Positions 1 through 9,431 of a stretch of DNA of 64,000 nucleotides are shown piece after piece; the first letter of the stretch is position 1; the number at the start of each line of letters is the position of its first letter. The notes below the pieces were generated by a model. The model was given only the letters and a program-made list of their open reading frames with translations. It had not been told where the DNA came from and ran no database searches. The stretch lies in NCBI GenBank assembly GCA_027604185.1, contig JADGKB010000070.1, positions 1-64,000 of the forward strand, written 5' to 3'. The stretch is from Boothiomyces macroporosus. Lineage: Eukaryota > Chytridiomycota > Chytridiomycetes > Rhizophydiales > Terramycetaceae. Position numbers and translations under genes: made by a program.

Positions 1-95
1 TAAAAAACAAAGGTGGTTGGATAAAGTAATAAAGTCTATTTTTTTTTAATTTTTTTGCGGTACAAGTGCGGTTGACAGACAATATATTGACCAAG

Positions 96-574
96 AATCT
101 CTCTCAATGCTGAATTCAACAAGATGACAGCCTCGAATCTTGGTTTGGTATTTAATGCTGTTCTTTTCCACCACCAGCAAGATCTGTGTGAAAACAACTA
201 CCAATCACACCTGCAGCTAAAGAAAGACACGGTAATTTTTCTATTAATTTAGGTGGTTGAAGATATGATTGACTACTGTCATGAACTGTTTCCTCTAGGA
301 CAACAACTCGATTTGATTCACGATGATGGTGTCAAATATATCCATCCAAAAATGCTATTGAAGCAAGATACCGTAAGTTTTATTTAATTTAGGTTTCCGA
401 TGATATGACCGAATGCGGTTATGATTTGTCGCCATTTCCACAGGTAAGAATTGCTAACATTAGAGTTCAAAGATTATACTTCCATCAATCCCACAGATAT
501 TTGAGATATCATTCTTTGATGAGGTGGTAGCTGATTTGCCAGACTCCTCTGTTGCAATTTTTCAGCATCAATAA
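96..574 (+). CDS. RhoGAP-domain protein, C-terminal part (5' end missing)
   Basis: The first readable residues, NKMTASNLGLVF, match the end of the RhoGAP domain, where an NKM-T-x-x-N-L helix precedes the last strand; RhoGAPs speed GTP hydrolysis by Rho-type GTPases in actin and polarity control. Four exons join in one frame: from about 96 to 231, 253-372, 393-443 and 464-574 (TAA), separated by introns of 21, 20 and 20 nt. The tail after the domain has about 90 residues and no motif I know. The left boundary at 96 is a guess from a possible 3' splice site (TTGACCAAG); the catalytic arginine finger would lie before the window. Bases 1-95 are T-rich and I could not join them in frame. It could instead be a 5'-truncated gene starting at ATG 124. 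Confidence 0.6.
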
Positions 575-674
575 ATCATTTCCATTCATTTAAACTGTAG
601 TAACTAGATTAACAAACGATTTAAATCAGAGAAATAATCAAATAATTGTACAATTTAACTATAATTAATTACTA

Positions 675-3600
675 TTAAATTATTTTGTGTCCATATCGGT
701 CTTTAAACTTGGCCAACTCTTTCTTTACTTCATTCTTTTGTTCACGAGCAAACTTTTGAAACTCTTCTAGTAATTCAATCCTACAAGCAATGTCATTAGC
801 ATCAAATGGAGGCTGAATTTCTGTAATCAACTTACACACTCTAGTGACAAATTCAAGCAAGTCAATTTCCTTTTTCATTTTATAATTTTTCAAGCAAGAT
901 TGAAATCCCTTATATTTGGTTCTTCCTAACGTATTTTTCAACAAAGTAAGCTATAACATACCTTATCATTGAAATTTACAGCATAGTTCGTACTCTTTGA
1001 AGTATTGACTGTTGGTATATTCTTTCCAGGTTGGACATTTTCAGATTCTTCTTTTACGGAGGAGGTTTGTTCACAGGAAGATTCATTTAAATTGCTATTC
1101 AATGGTGATTCTTTCTTCTGGGATAAATAAGTTTTCGAAACTTCCAATGGATTGTTACTAGCAGTATATTCGATCGCCACATGTTTTCTAGTAGCAATAG
1201 AACTTTGTTTTATAGCTAATGGATCTTCAGGAAGTTTGAAGTTTAAAGGATTATCCGATATATTGTTGCTTTCATCCCAGGCTTTTATATTGATATGCAG
1301 TGGATCTCCACTTGCAGGAAAAGTTGACGTTACCTTCTTTGGCATTACACTTAATGCATCACTTGCATAAATTGATGCACTTTGGTTGTACTTTTTCGGT
1401 GACACATACATTGGATCTGTCTTGTCAATTTCAAAACGAGCATGATGGGTTGACTTTGCTGGTATTGACAGAGGATCGCTACTGTTATGTTGTTCATTCG
1501 ACTTCATAGCGGTATTTGTTAAACCCTTGTAACTGTCTTTTATAGATACGTATTTTCCATTCACTGCTATATCATTAAAGTTGACAGAAAGTGGGTCGTT
1601 TCGATCATAATAGCGCTCTAGATCATAATCCCTGACGAGACGGGTTCCAACATTCTCATTACTTTTCTTTTGATTGACTGCAAGATCTGATGAGTAATCG
1701 AGCCCTAATTGTCCAATATTTCTAAAAAACCTTTGCAAGTTGGTATTCAATTGACCATATTCCTTTACCACTTCAATATGATGTCTAATCCACACTGGCA
1801 AGTTCTTTTGAACGGTTGCGTTTGAAAATCGATCATCCAATAGTATTATTGCCCCATAATCTTTTCGGTGTCTTATTACTCGTCCAATTGCTTGATTAAC
1901 AGCGCGATAAGCTTGTTGGCTGTACCATTCATCACCTCCTTTCCTATTATTGATGGAGAGAATCTTCTTTTTAAGTTCTACTTTTGGGTCTTTGAGGGCT
2001 GGAAATGGGATACCACAAATCAATACTGCACGACAATGATCGTCACTGAAATCTATTCCTTCACTCGCTTTCCCTCTGCAAACAGCAAACAAAATCGCCC
2101 CGCTGTGTTTGACAGAATTATTGAACTTTTCAATCACTCTAACAAATTCCAACTTGGATTTGGGTTCAACATAAACTTTCTTGTGCTGCTCCATTAGTCC
2201 AATTATAGAGTTTCTTCCACTTTTCGTAATCTATATTAACAAAAAGTACTCGCTCCCAGGCATCAATTGTTTTCTTTAATAAAGCATAAGAAGTGAAAAA
2301 TACCAAGATTCCTTTGGGAGTGACTTTGGCAATATTTACAATAGAGAGTCCTAAATCGTGAATATACTCTCGCGAATCTCGTTTAGAAAATGAAGAATTT
2401 AGCTCAACACCTGATGGCCCCTTTTGCAACACATTTACCAAGATTTGAGTGTGCTTAATTACATGCGCGTTTTCTACTTTATATGGGAATAAGCTACATT
2501 AACTATCATTTACATTCCGGTTTCCTTTGGAATACTTTCCAGGGGACTCTATAATTAGGTTGACTTACCAAAGTTCCTGAAGCCAAAATAATCGTTCTTG
2601 TTCCTAAAGCTTGAAGCGATTTCATTGCAACTTGAGCACTAAAACACCAGAACGACAAGACTGTTTCCAACTTTTTCACTGGTGCAAATTGCTCTGCAAC
2701 AACCGTGTCTTTCCGTTCAATGTGAACTCTGTAAAACTCTATCACACTGGTATCTTTTTCCAACACTTTGTACAGTAATTTTAATGCATCATTGAACAAT
2801 GCAAGTCCATATCTAGCAATATTTTTTGACTTGTACCCTGTGCCAGATAAAACAGTTATGGCGCCATCCACCAAAAGCGAAAGGTTACTCGCGTTTGAAT
2901 AATCAATTTCAATGGATTGAAATAATTCATACATGTACTTTCCACTCTGCGTTTGTATCCCTGTAAAATTCGATAATTTGTTTTGTAGGAGCTCCAACTT
3001 TACTATTTTTAGAATTGTTTACATTTCAGGGCATTATATTCACCCAATCCAAACTCTGTTTCGTTTTCAGTCCGTAATTTAATCAAGCAATGCTCCATTT
3101 CAATAATCGCTTGTTTAATGTCCGATAGCGTCAATTCGAACGAATAGGACTCTTCACAAAAAGATTCCAGATTATGAGCTTCATCAAAGATCACGATTGA
3201 ATTGGTCAAATCAAGACTCTGTGCCTCCCTTGTTTGAGAGTCAATCAAGTAGTTGTAAGGTAGGAATACAATATCAGCAGATCCCTGATTTTCTCTTGAA
3301 GTGTAAAAAGGACAAGTTCTAGTATTAACAAAACAGACGTATTCTCTTTTCCATAATTGATTAGATCTTCAATATCCATGATTTCATCCTTTCCAGAATT
3401 TTTCGATACATTATTGTAATATTGGCATTTTCGATTCTTTGTTAACGATTTACACATTCCAGTTTTTGAAGCAGTAGCGGCATTTTGAACTGCTGGATTC
3501 ACACACATCTGCTCTCTACTTCCCAATACTACTGCTCTTGGCTTGTACTTTGTATTCTTGATCTGATTCACAACCTGCGATAACTGAGAATGAGTTCGCT

Positions 3601-3973
3601 GAATTAAGTAATAGTACAGATGCGTAGTATATCTTTGGTAATGGCACATCAGATTCTCGATCCTCCATGTATGGCAGAGACCCAAATACAGCCCGATGTA
3701 CTTTTTGTGAATCTGTAGTTTTCTTGTGAAACTTCCAGTCGGTGTAAGCTGCTTTCCAGGCTAATATTGCGCAGAGTAAACATAGTGTTTTTCCAGTTCC
3801 AGTTGGCGATTCGATAATTGCATTTTTACTCTTGAATTAAATAATATTACAGACTGTAAGCTCTGGATCAAGGTACTCATCAATAGATGCTGCTGTGGAT
3901 ATGGCTGAAAAGGGAACTCGATGTTGATATTTTCGAGATTCAGATTCATTTTTGGGATACTATTTCTGGACAT
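675..3973 (-). CDS. RTEL1: RTEL1-like iron-sulfur DNA helicase
   Basis: Superfamily 2 XPD-type 5'-3' DNA helicase that unwinds D-loops, telomeric loops and G-quadruplexes in the nucleus. Nine exons were joined: 3851-3973, 3618-3830, 3339-3598, 3023-3318, 2569-3002, 2514-2548, 2250-2493, 980-2230, 675-950, giving 1043 residues. Motifs in order: Walker A SPTGTGKT, four Fe-S cysteines ([23 protein letters not shown]), DEAH box [32 protein letters not shown], and motif [20 protein letters not shown], which fits RTEL1 better than FANCJ or CHL1. The last exon ([12 protein letters not shown]) resembles the harmonin-N-like domain of RTEL1. Seven introns are 19-20 nt. The last (951-979, 29 nt) is my weakest junction; an 11-nt intron there would also keep the frame. 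A second Met lies 8 residues in. Confidence 0.9.
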
Positions 3974-4178
3974 TCATTTTTTAGAGTGGGATCATTCCTA
4001 TTCAAACAACCTCCTCAATATTGTATCTAATCCAGCACGACCCAAGAACGCCTTGCTGTGCCCAAACTGAGGCAATGTTAATGAGCAGTTACTTTGCCAC
4101 AAAATCTGCATAATTTTTTTGGGGGCTTTGAACAAATCATGGTTCTATAAAAAGCAACAGTTAAACCATGTTTCCATA

Positions 4179-5318
4179 ATGAATTTACTAATAGTGTTAA
4201 TCTGTTCAATCGTCCAAGCCGGCCAAGTTTGTCCCGAGCAAAACTCTTTCTGTGTAGTTACTCAGACGCAAGGAACCGATACTTGCTTCACAATTCACAG
4301 TGCATTCAGCGGATGGAATGCGATAGGAGTAGGCAGCACAAGAATGAAAGGATCAGATATTTATATTGGATGGACCAATTCAACTGGTGGTATTACTGTC
4401 GGAAACTATGAAGGAACTGGTCACTCTCAACCATCATTGAATAGTGTACAAAACCATCACGTAGTACCATTGATGGACCCACAACCTTCTTGGTCCCAAC
4501 AATCTTTTTCATTCTGCAGACCAACTACTGTGTCAACAGGGCAGTCTATCACTCCTACTGCTGGATACATTTATGGAGCTTCAGCGAGTGCTCCATCTGG
4601 TAACCTGGACAGCACCAAAGTCAGCTTGCAACAGCATGACACAAAAGGAACTTTCCAGCCAGACTTTTCTAGTTCAACTACCACTGTTGTAACTAATACC
4701 GGAGGGTCAGCAGATAACGATCAGCCTATTCTCAAGCCATCCGCATCTTTTCCTTTCCAGAGTATTGTAATTACTCATGGTGTGCTGATGTTTATTGCAT
4801 GGGCCATATCGCCTTTTATTGGGATATATATCGCAAGATATTTAAAGTCTGCTTTGGGCCACACTTGGTACATTCTCCATGTGTTTTTCATGTCAATTCT
4901 AACTGGCGCGGCCACTCTAGTGTCGTTCATTCTTATTTATTTGTACTCTTTCGACAGATTTTCTACTGATGGAGATATTGGCAGCTCACACGAGAAACTT
5001 GGGCTTGTGGTCGTTTTGGCTGTCATTATTCAGATAATTCTTGGGTATGTCAGTAATGCCAAGTTTGATCCTCACAGAGAATCCATTCCATGGTGGGATA
5101 AGGCTCATTGGTGGGTTGGAAGAACCCTTTTCCTGCTTGGATTACTCAATGTATACCTTGGAATCAAGTTTTATGGTGAAAGCTATCATTTGGCTGGCTG
5201 GGTATTACCAATGTTTTGGATTATTGTAGCATTTGGCTTTGGAATGATGGTTTATGGACAAGCTACCAAAGGGCAAGATAATCACACTATCGCTACTACT
5301 AATATTTCCAAAATATAA
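4179..5318 (+). CDS. DOMON plus cytochrome b561 membrane protein
   Basis: About 379 residues. A signal peptide (MNLLIVLICSIVQA) leads to an extracellular DOMON-type haem or sugar-binding domain (GWNAIGVGSTRMKGSDIYIGW), a Ser/Thr-rich linker, and a C-terminal cytochrome b561-type transmembrane domain of about five helices with candidate haem-ligating histidines (SIVITHGVLMF, WYILHVFF, SSHEKLGLV). Family members move electrons across membranes, and some fungal relatives feed extracellular oxidoreductases. I chose ATG 4179 over the in-frame ATG at 4119 because it places the signal peptide at the N-terminus. No intron is visible. The gene is divergent from RTEL1 with about 205 nt between starts. 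Substrate and partner cannot be read from the sequence. Confidence 0.8.
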   Translation: MNLLIVLICSIVQAGQVCPEQNSFCVVTQTQGTDTCFTIHSAFSGWNAIGVGSTRMKGSDIYIGWTNSTGGITVGNYEGTGHSQPSLNSVQNHHVVPLMDPQPSWSQQSFSFCRPTTVSTGQSITPTAGYIYGASASAPSGNLDSTKVSLQQHDTKGTFQPDFSSSTTTVVTNTGGSADNDQPILKPSASFPFQSIVITHGVLMFIAWAISPFIGIYIARYLKSALGHTWYILHVFFMSILTGAATLVSFILIYLYSFDRFSTDGDIGSSHEKLGLVVVLAVIIQIILGYVSNAKFDPHRESIPWWDKAHWWVGRTLFLLGLLNVYLGIKFYGESYHLAGWVLPMFWIIVAFGFGMMVYGQATKGQDNHTIATTNISKI

Positions 5319-5390
5319 TATTATTTAATCATTGAATTGAAGCGTTTTTGACATGGCATTAAAATGTGGCATGAATGTCAGTGACACGTC

Positions 5391-5397
5391 TGACTCA
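5391..5397 (+). promoter_or_regulatory. TGACTCA motif upstream of ankyrin gene 1
   Basis: Perfect TGACTCA (the classical AP-1/Gcn4 bZIP site) 53 nt before ATG 5444. The same heptamer lies 48 and 54 nt before two other genes of the array. A second shared word, ATGTGGCAT, is at 5364-5372 and again at 9366-9374. Function is inferred from motif and position only. Confidence 0.4.
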
Positions 5398-5443
5398 CAC
5401 CTCCAATTGATTATAAACCAGAGTGCACACAACAGCAAAAATA

Positions 5444-7327
5444 ATGTTGAACATATTAGTTTTCGAGATTGATATAGTTGCGTCGCACCTGGACTTTGAA
5501 AGCTACTTTGAACTTCGCTGTTCATACAAGAACTATTTCCCAACAACACCAACACTAAGGTCGTTCGGATACATTCAAAAAGTACAAGAAATACAACCTT
5601 ATGAATTGATATATAGTGAACAGTATATTGAATTTCCAGTGAAATTAAATCCAGAATCATATTCCTTCGGTACATTCAAATGCTCAATAGAAAGGGGGGA
5701 CTATGTACATTTCAAGAAAATGCTGCTAGATGACAGCGTTTCGAAAGATGAAATAAACGCGATAATTCAGTCATTCCTAGAGAAGGAAGTTAGGCAATGC
5801 AGAATGGGCTGGGATATGGTGCAGTACATGAATTCAGAGTATGGGGGAGGGTTCCAAGAAACCTATTACAGCTTGTTATATTTCCACGCCTCTCAAAATG
5901 GTCACTTGGATATCATTGAATTACTTGCTGAGAACCCACTGGCGCAATTGCTTTACACACACAACGATATCTTTATAGAAGCCTGTGTACATGGATACTA
6001 CGAAATAGTTAAATATTTAGTTGAACGCAGCTTGGTTAACGTAAATTATAGGGATGGGTCCATGTATTCGGGATTAGTCTATGCAGGTAATCGAGGCTCA
6101 GTTGAAATTGTCAAATTGTTACTGGATTTGCCACAAACTACGCTACTGATAGGCGACTTGTCTTACATTTTATCACATTTCACAAAGGACGAAAAGTATT
6201 CCCAAATCTTTGAATTGTTCCTACACGATCATAGATCAAGATGGAATGAATTCGACAATATCATTCTCATCAATCTTTGCCATTCAGGATATACGAAATT
6301 CGTAAAAGCGATTACAAGTCTTCCTGGGGTTGAAGTCAATGCTACTGCAATTAGGTACGCGGTGCTAAACAATTACTTTGCCATTCTAAAGCTATTGCTT
6401 GAAAAATGCACGTTCAATCCATTCCCAAAGGTATTGAAATATGCCTGCGAGACCTTCAATCCCACCACATTGGGCTTTCTATTGAAAGACCCAAGAGCAG
6501 TTTTGACTCTGGAGGTTATCAGCGATTGCTTGCAATTCAATTCAAAAAATGTATTGAAATACTTTGCAAAGCACAACCTGGTTGACTTTTCGGATAAAGA
6601 TATCCGGAACCTTTTTATCTGCTATGCAGTAAAATGCAACAATCTAAAATTGTTGGAAAGGCTTTTGAATATTGGAGCACCAGAATATAGCAACAAGATC
6701 CAAAGAGAAATTACATCAGGAGCGTATAATGTTAATGTAAATGCTATAAAGTTACTGCTAAAAGAAGAGTCATTGTGGGGAAAGCGTTTATGGGAGAGGG
6801 CATCTCTTAACGCAGTCCAAGTAAACCGTTGGGACCTGATATTTATGTATCTGTCATATTCAAATTTTAACCCTTCATTTAACAGTAATAAGCTTCTCTA
6901 TTTTGCTGTTCAAAGTTCAAAAACCAGCACAATCAAAAAGATTGTTACCCATCCCCAGTTCAAATACAATAATGAAATCGCACCATTCAATGCAGCAATG
7001 CGCAATAGTGACATCAAGGCTACCCAGTATTTGATGAAGCATTTGGATTTTGATCCAGGACAATATTACAACTCTCTCTTTAGAAATGCCTGTAAATACG
7101 CGGACAAAAAGTACATTGAATACCTACTCACTTTGGACAAGGTAGACCCGACAGTTCTTGATTATGAAGCAGCGGTCGAGCTTGTTAAAAGGAAGGATGA
7201 GGATATTTTGCCCTTGCTTGACCACCATAAATTTGGAATTGACCCGGCGACCATGCAGAGTATTTATCAGCTGGCTTTATTAGATTCGGATGATTGTATA
7301 GGTATACCGGATTGGACATTCAATTAA
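5444..7327 (+). CDS. F-box-like/ankyrin-type repeat protein, array member 1
   Basis: About 627 residues, no intron. The N-terminus MLNILVFEIDIVASHLDFESYFELR is the shared head of the array and looks like a degenerate F-box helix pair. The rest is a solenoid of degenerate ankyrin units (for example GHLDIIELLAENP, GYYEIVKYLVERSLVNVNYRDG, GSVEIVKLLLDLP), with family signatures NVNYRD, CTFNPFPKVL, NFNPSFNSNKLL and FRNACKYADKKYIEYLLTLDKVDP near the C-terminus. I prefer ATG 5444 to the in-frame ATG 5423 because it aligns with the starts of the paralogs. F-box/ankyrin proteins often act as substrate adaptors of SCF ubiquitin ligases; that role is inference here. It is the most diverged of the five tandem copies. 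Confidence 0.88.
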   Translation: MLNILVFEIDIVASHLDFESYFELRCSYKNYFPTTPTLRSFGYIQKVQEIQPYELIYSEQYIEFPVKLNPESYSFGTFKCSIERGDYVHFKKMLLDDSVSKDEINAIIQSFLEKEVRQCRMGWDMVQYMNSEYGGGFQETYYSLLYFHASQNGHLDIIELLAENPLAQLLYTHNDIFIEACVHGYYEIVKYLVERSLVNVNYRDGSMYSGLVYAGNRGSVEIVKLLLDLPQTTLLIGDLSYILSHFTKDEKYSQIFELFLHDHRSRWNEFDNIILINLCHSGYTKFVKAITSLPGVEVNATAIRYAVLNNYFAILKLLLEKCTFNPFPKVLKYACETFNPTTLGFLLKDPRAVLTLEVISDCLQFNSKNVLKYFAKHNLVDFSDKDIRNLFICYAVKCNNLKLLERLLNIGAPEYSNKIQREITSGAYNVNVNAIKLLLKEESLWGKRLWERASLNAVQVNRWDLIFMYLSYSNFNPSFNSNKLLYFAVQSSKTSTIKKIVTHPQFKYNNEIAPFNAAMRNSDIKATQYLMKHLDFDPGQYYNSLFRNACKYADKKYIEYLLTLDKVDPTVLDYEAAVELVKRKDEDILPLLDHHKFGIDPATMQSIYQLALLDSDDCIGIPDWTFN

Positions 7328-7432
7328 ATAAATTGTTGATATTAATTATTTACAATCAATAAATGATTTCTTGCATTTTGGTGGTTCAAATAATGCATTT
7401 TTGGTGGCGCAATCCTTGGCAATATTCTTTTC

Positions 7433-9271
7433 ATGTTGGAAAAAATTGGAGTAGAACTGGAGATTGTAGGTCGGCATTTAGCGATTCAAGATTATCTGGA
7501 ATTACTATATGCGCTCAACTATAGACTCCCACTCATTCCGCACTTATCATACCCAGCCTATCGGCTATCATTTCCAAATATCAAATCGTCTGAATACAAA
7601 TGTAGTTGCAAATATGGAGCAAAGTTACATAGTGACTATTACAGCGATGAATCATTTAAATTTGTTTTTCAAGTATCCGATTTAGAAACAATAAGATCGA
7701 TGCTACTCTCACACTCGGTTTCCATAGAAACTCTATTGGTGGCCATTGGCGAAATAATCCAGGAAGAGATTGTAATACCCCAAATTGGATGGGAAATCTC
7801 TAAATATCTATTGGATTTTCATCAGATACCAATAGATCCGCATTATACCTCTATTATGTACTTTCAAGCGGCTGGATTAGGGATGTTGGAGTTGGTTTCG
7901 TTACTAATCCTCGATCTCAATGCACAGTCATTCTATTCACACAATGAGGTTTTTGTTGAAGCATGCAGAGCAGGTAACCCAGATATGGTGGAATTTTTGA
8001 TGGGTCAGCAATTTATAGATATCAATTACAGGGAGGGACCAAATGGATGTTCAGGATTTTCTATTGCTGCAGCAATAGGTAATTTCAAAGTATTCAAGTT
8101 ACTCTTGGCTGAGCCTACAATGGTAATCGAGGAGGGTGGCTTGACTTACCTGCTATCATGTTGGAGAAACGAACCCAAATACATGGAAATGTTTGAAATA
8201 TTGATGGAGGACGAAAGAGCAGTTTGGAATGAATTAGACAACATGCCGCTGTCTTCCTTGTGTATAACTGGACTAGTTGGAGCTGTCGAAAAGTTGTTAC
8301 AACGGGATGATGTTGATCCTGCAGCTGACTCATGTAGAGCAGTAGAATATGCTGTCATAAATGACAATTTGGACATACTAAACCTCCTATTGCAGATACC
8401 AAGTGTAAACCCATTTCCGGGCATATTTACATTTCCATGCCAAAGTCAGAATTTTGGTATTCTAAACAGATTGCTTCAAGATCCACGAGGAATAGTTACA
8501 ATTAACCCCTTGAACGCAGCGATCAGTTCAAAATCTGAATTAGTAATAGATTTTATAGTGGAAAACAACCATCTAGATCTTTGTGATAATCAAATTCGCA
8601 GTGCTCTTGCATCTTTTGCTGTGCTTTTTCAAAAAGAGGAAATTTTGAAAAAATTGTTAAAGATTAAAGAAATATCAATTGATGCAAGACTGGAAGCTGC
8701 TATTTTTGATGCATTAAGTCTTGGAAACACGAAAGCCATTAATTTTTTGATTAGTGATGACACTATTGAAGATGGATTGTTGTGGCAACGATTGGCATTG
8801 AAATCAGCAAACCAAAATCGGTGGGAATTGATTTATCTACTGTTAAATTCACCAAAGTTTAGCCCGTCCTTCAAGAAAAACGAGTTGCTCACATTGTCAT
8901 GCGAACATTCTGTCTCGATAATAACTGAAAAAATAGTAGAGCATCCAAACTTTACATATCAACATGAAGATGGGATGTTCATGGCACTAATGCGAAATAG
9001 TAACATCCAGGATACCAGGTATTTATTGGAAAACTTGCCGTTTGATCCCTCCCAGAAAAGAAATTTGCTATTCCGCAGTGCTTGCAAGTATTCTACCAAA
9101 GAGTACATTGAGTACTTATTGACTTTGGACAAAGTTGATCCAACTGAATTAAATTACCAAGCATTAAAGAGCATTTTGGCAAGAAAAGACGACAGTCTGG
9201 TGGATCTGGTTAACACTGGAAAATTTGGAATTGACATCAACGTGTTTAATCTGTACCTACGAATGGAATAA
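7433..9271 (+). CDS. F-box-like/ankyrin-type repeat protein, array member 2
   Basis: Intronless, 612 residues. The head MLEKIGVELEIVGRHLAIQDYLELL is followed by degenerate ankyrin units. Strong family blocks are FVEACRAGNPDMVEFLM, DINYREG, VNPFPGIF, FSPSFKKNELLTLSCE, DPSQKRNLLFRSACKYSTK and YIEYLLTLDKVDPTELNYQA. The last 150 residues are closer to member 4 than the middle is, so the C-terminal part is under more constraint or has been homogenised. It starts 105 nt after member 1 ends; that gap holds no TGACTCA, unlike the promoters of members 1, 3 and 4. Ligand or target is unknown. Confidence 0.9.
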   Translation: MLEKIGVELEIVGRHLAIQDYLELLYALNYRLPLIPHLSYPAYRLSFPNIKSSEYKCSCKYGAKLHSDYYSDESFKFVFQVSDLETIRSMLLSHSVSIETLLVAIGEIIQEEIVIPQIGWEISKYLLDFHQIPIDPHYTSIMYFQAAGLGMLELVSLLILDLNAQSFYSHNEVFVEACRAGNPDMVEFLMGQQFIDINYREGPNGCSGFSIAAAIGNFKVFKLLLAEPTMVIEEGGLTYLLSCWRNEPKYMEMFEILMEDERAVWNELDNMPLSSLCITGLVGAVEKLLQRDDVDPAADSCRAVEYAVINDNLDILNLLLQIPSVNPFPGIFTFPCQSQNFGILNRLLQDPRGIVTINPLNAAISSKSELVIDFIVENNHLDLCDNQIRSALASFAVLFQKEEILKKLLKIKEISIDARLEAAIFDALSLGNTKAINFLISDDTIEDGLLWQRLALKSANQNRWELIYLLLNSPKFSPSFKKNELLTLSCEHSVSIITEKIVEHPNFTYQHEDGMFMALMRNSNIQDTRYLLENLPFDPSQKRNLLFRSACKYSTKEYIEYLLTLDKVDPTELNYQALKSILARKDDSLVDLVNTGKFGIDINVFNLYLRME

Positions 9272-9383
9272 AGTTTGTAGTTTTGAACCCAAAAGTTTCG
9301 AATCAACAGATCTCTTATCGATCCTCGAGACAGTACGAGTGACTCCACTAATTGCCTTGATGAATATGTGGCATACTTTTTGA

Positions 9384-9390
9384 TGACTCA
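9384..9390 (+). promoter_or_regulatory. TGACTCA motif upstream of ankyrin gene 3
   Basis: Perfect TGACTCA 48 nt before ATG 9432, in the context TGATGACTCACG. The word ATGTGGCAT lies just upstream at 9366-9374 and is shared with the promoter of member 1. Confidence 0.4.
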
Positions 9391-9431
9391 CGAAACACTC
9401 TTTGCAAAATGACTGAAAATTTTTAAAGACT

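Noticed and set aside
1152..2197. Plus-strand open frames across the RTEL1 gene
   Set aside because: They lie wholly inside the conserved helicase coding sequence on the other strand and show no domain.
3245..3685. Independent small gene upstream of the DEAH-box exon
   Set aside because: It is part of RTEL1: after removing two 19-20 nt introns it supplies the four Fe-S cysteines in the correct order.
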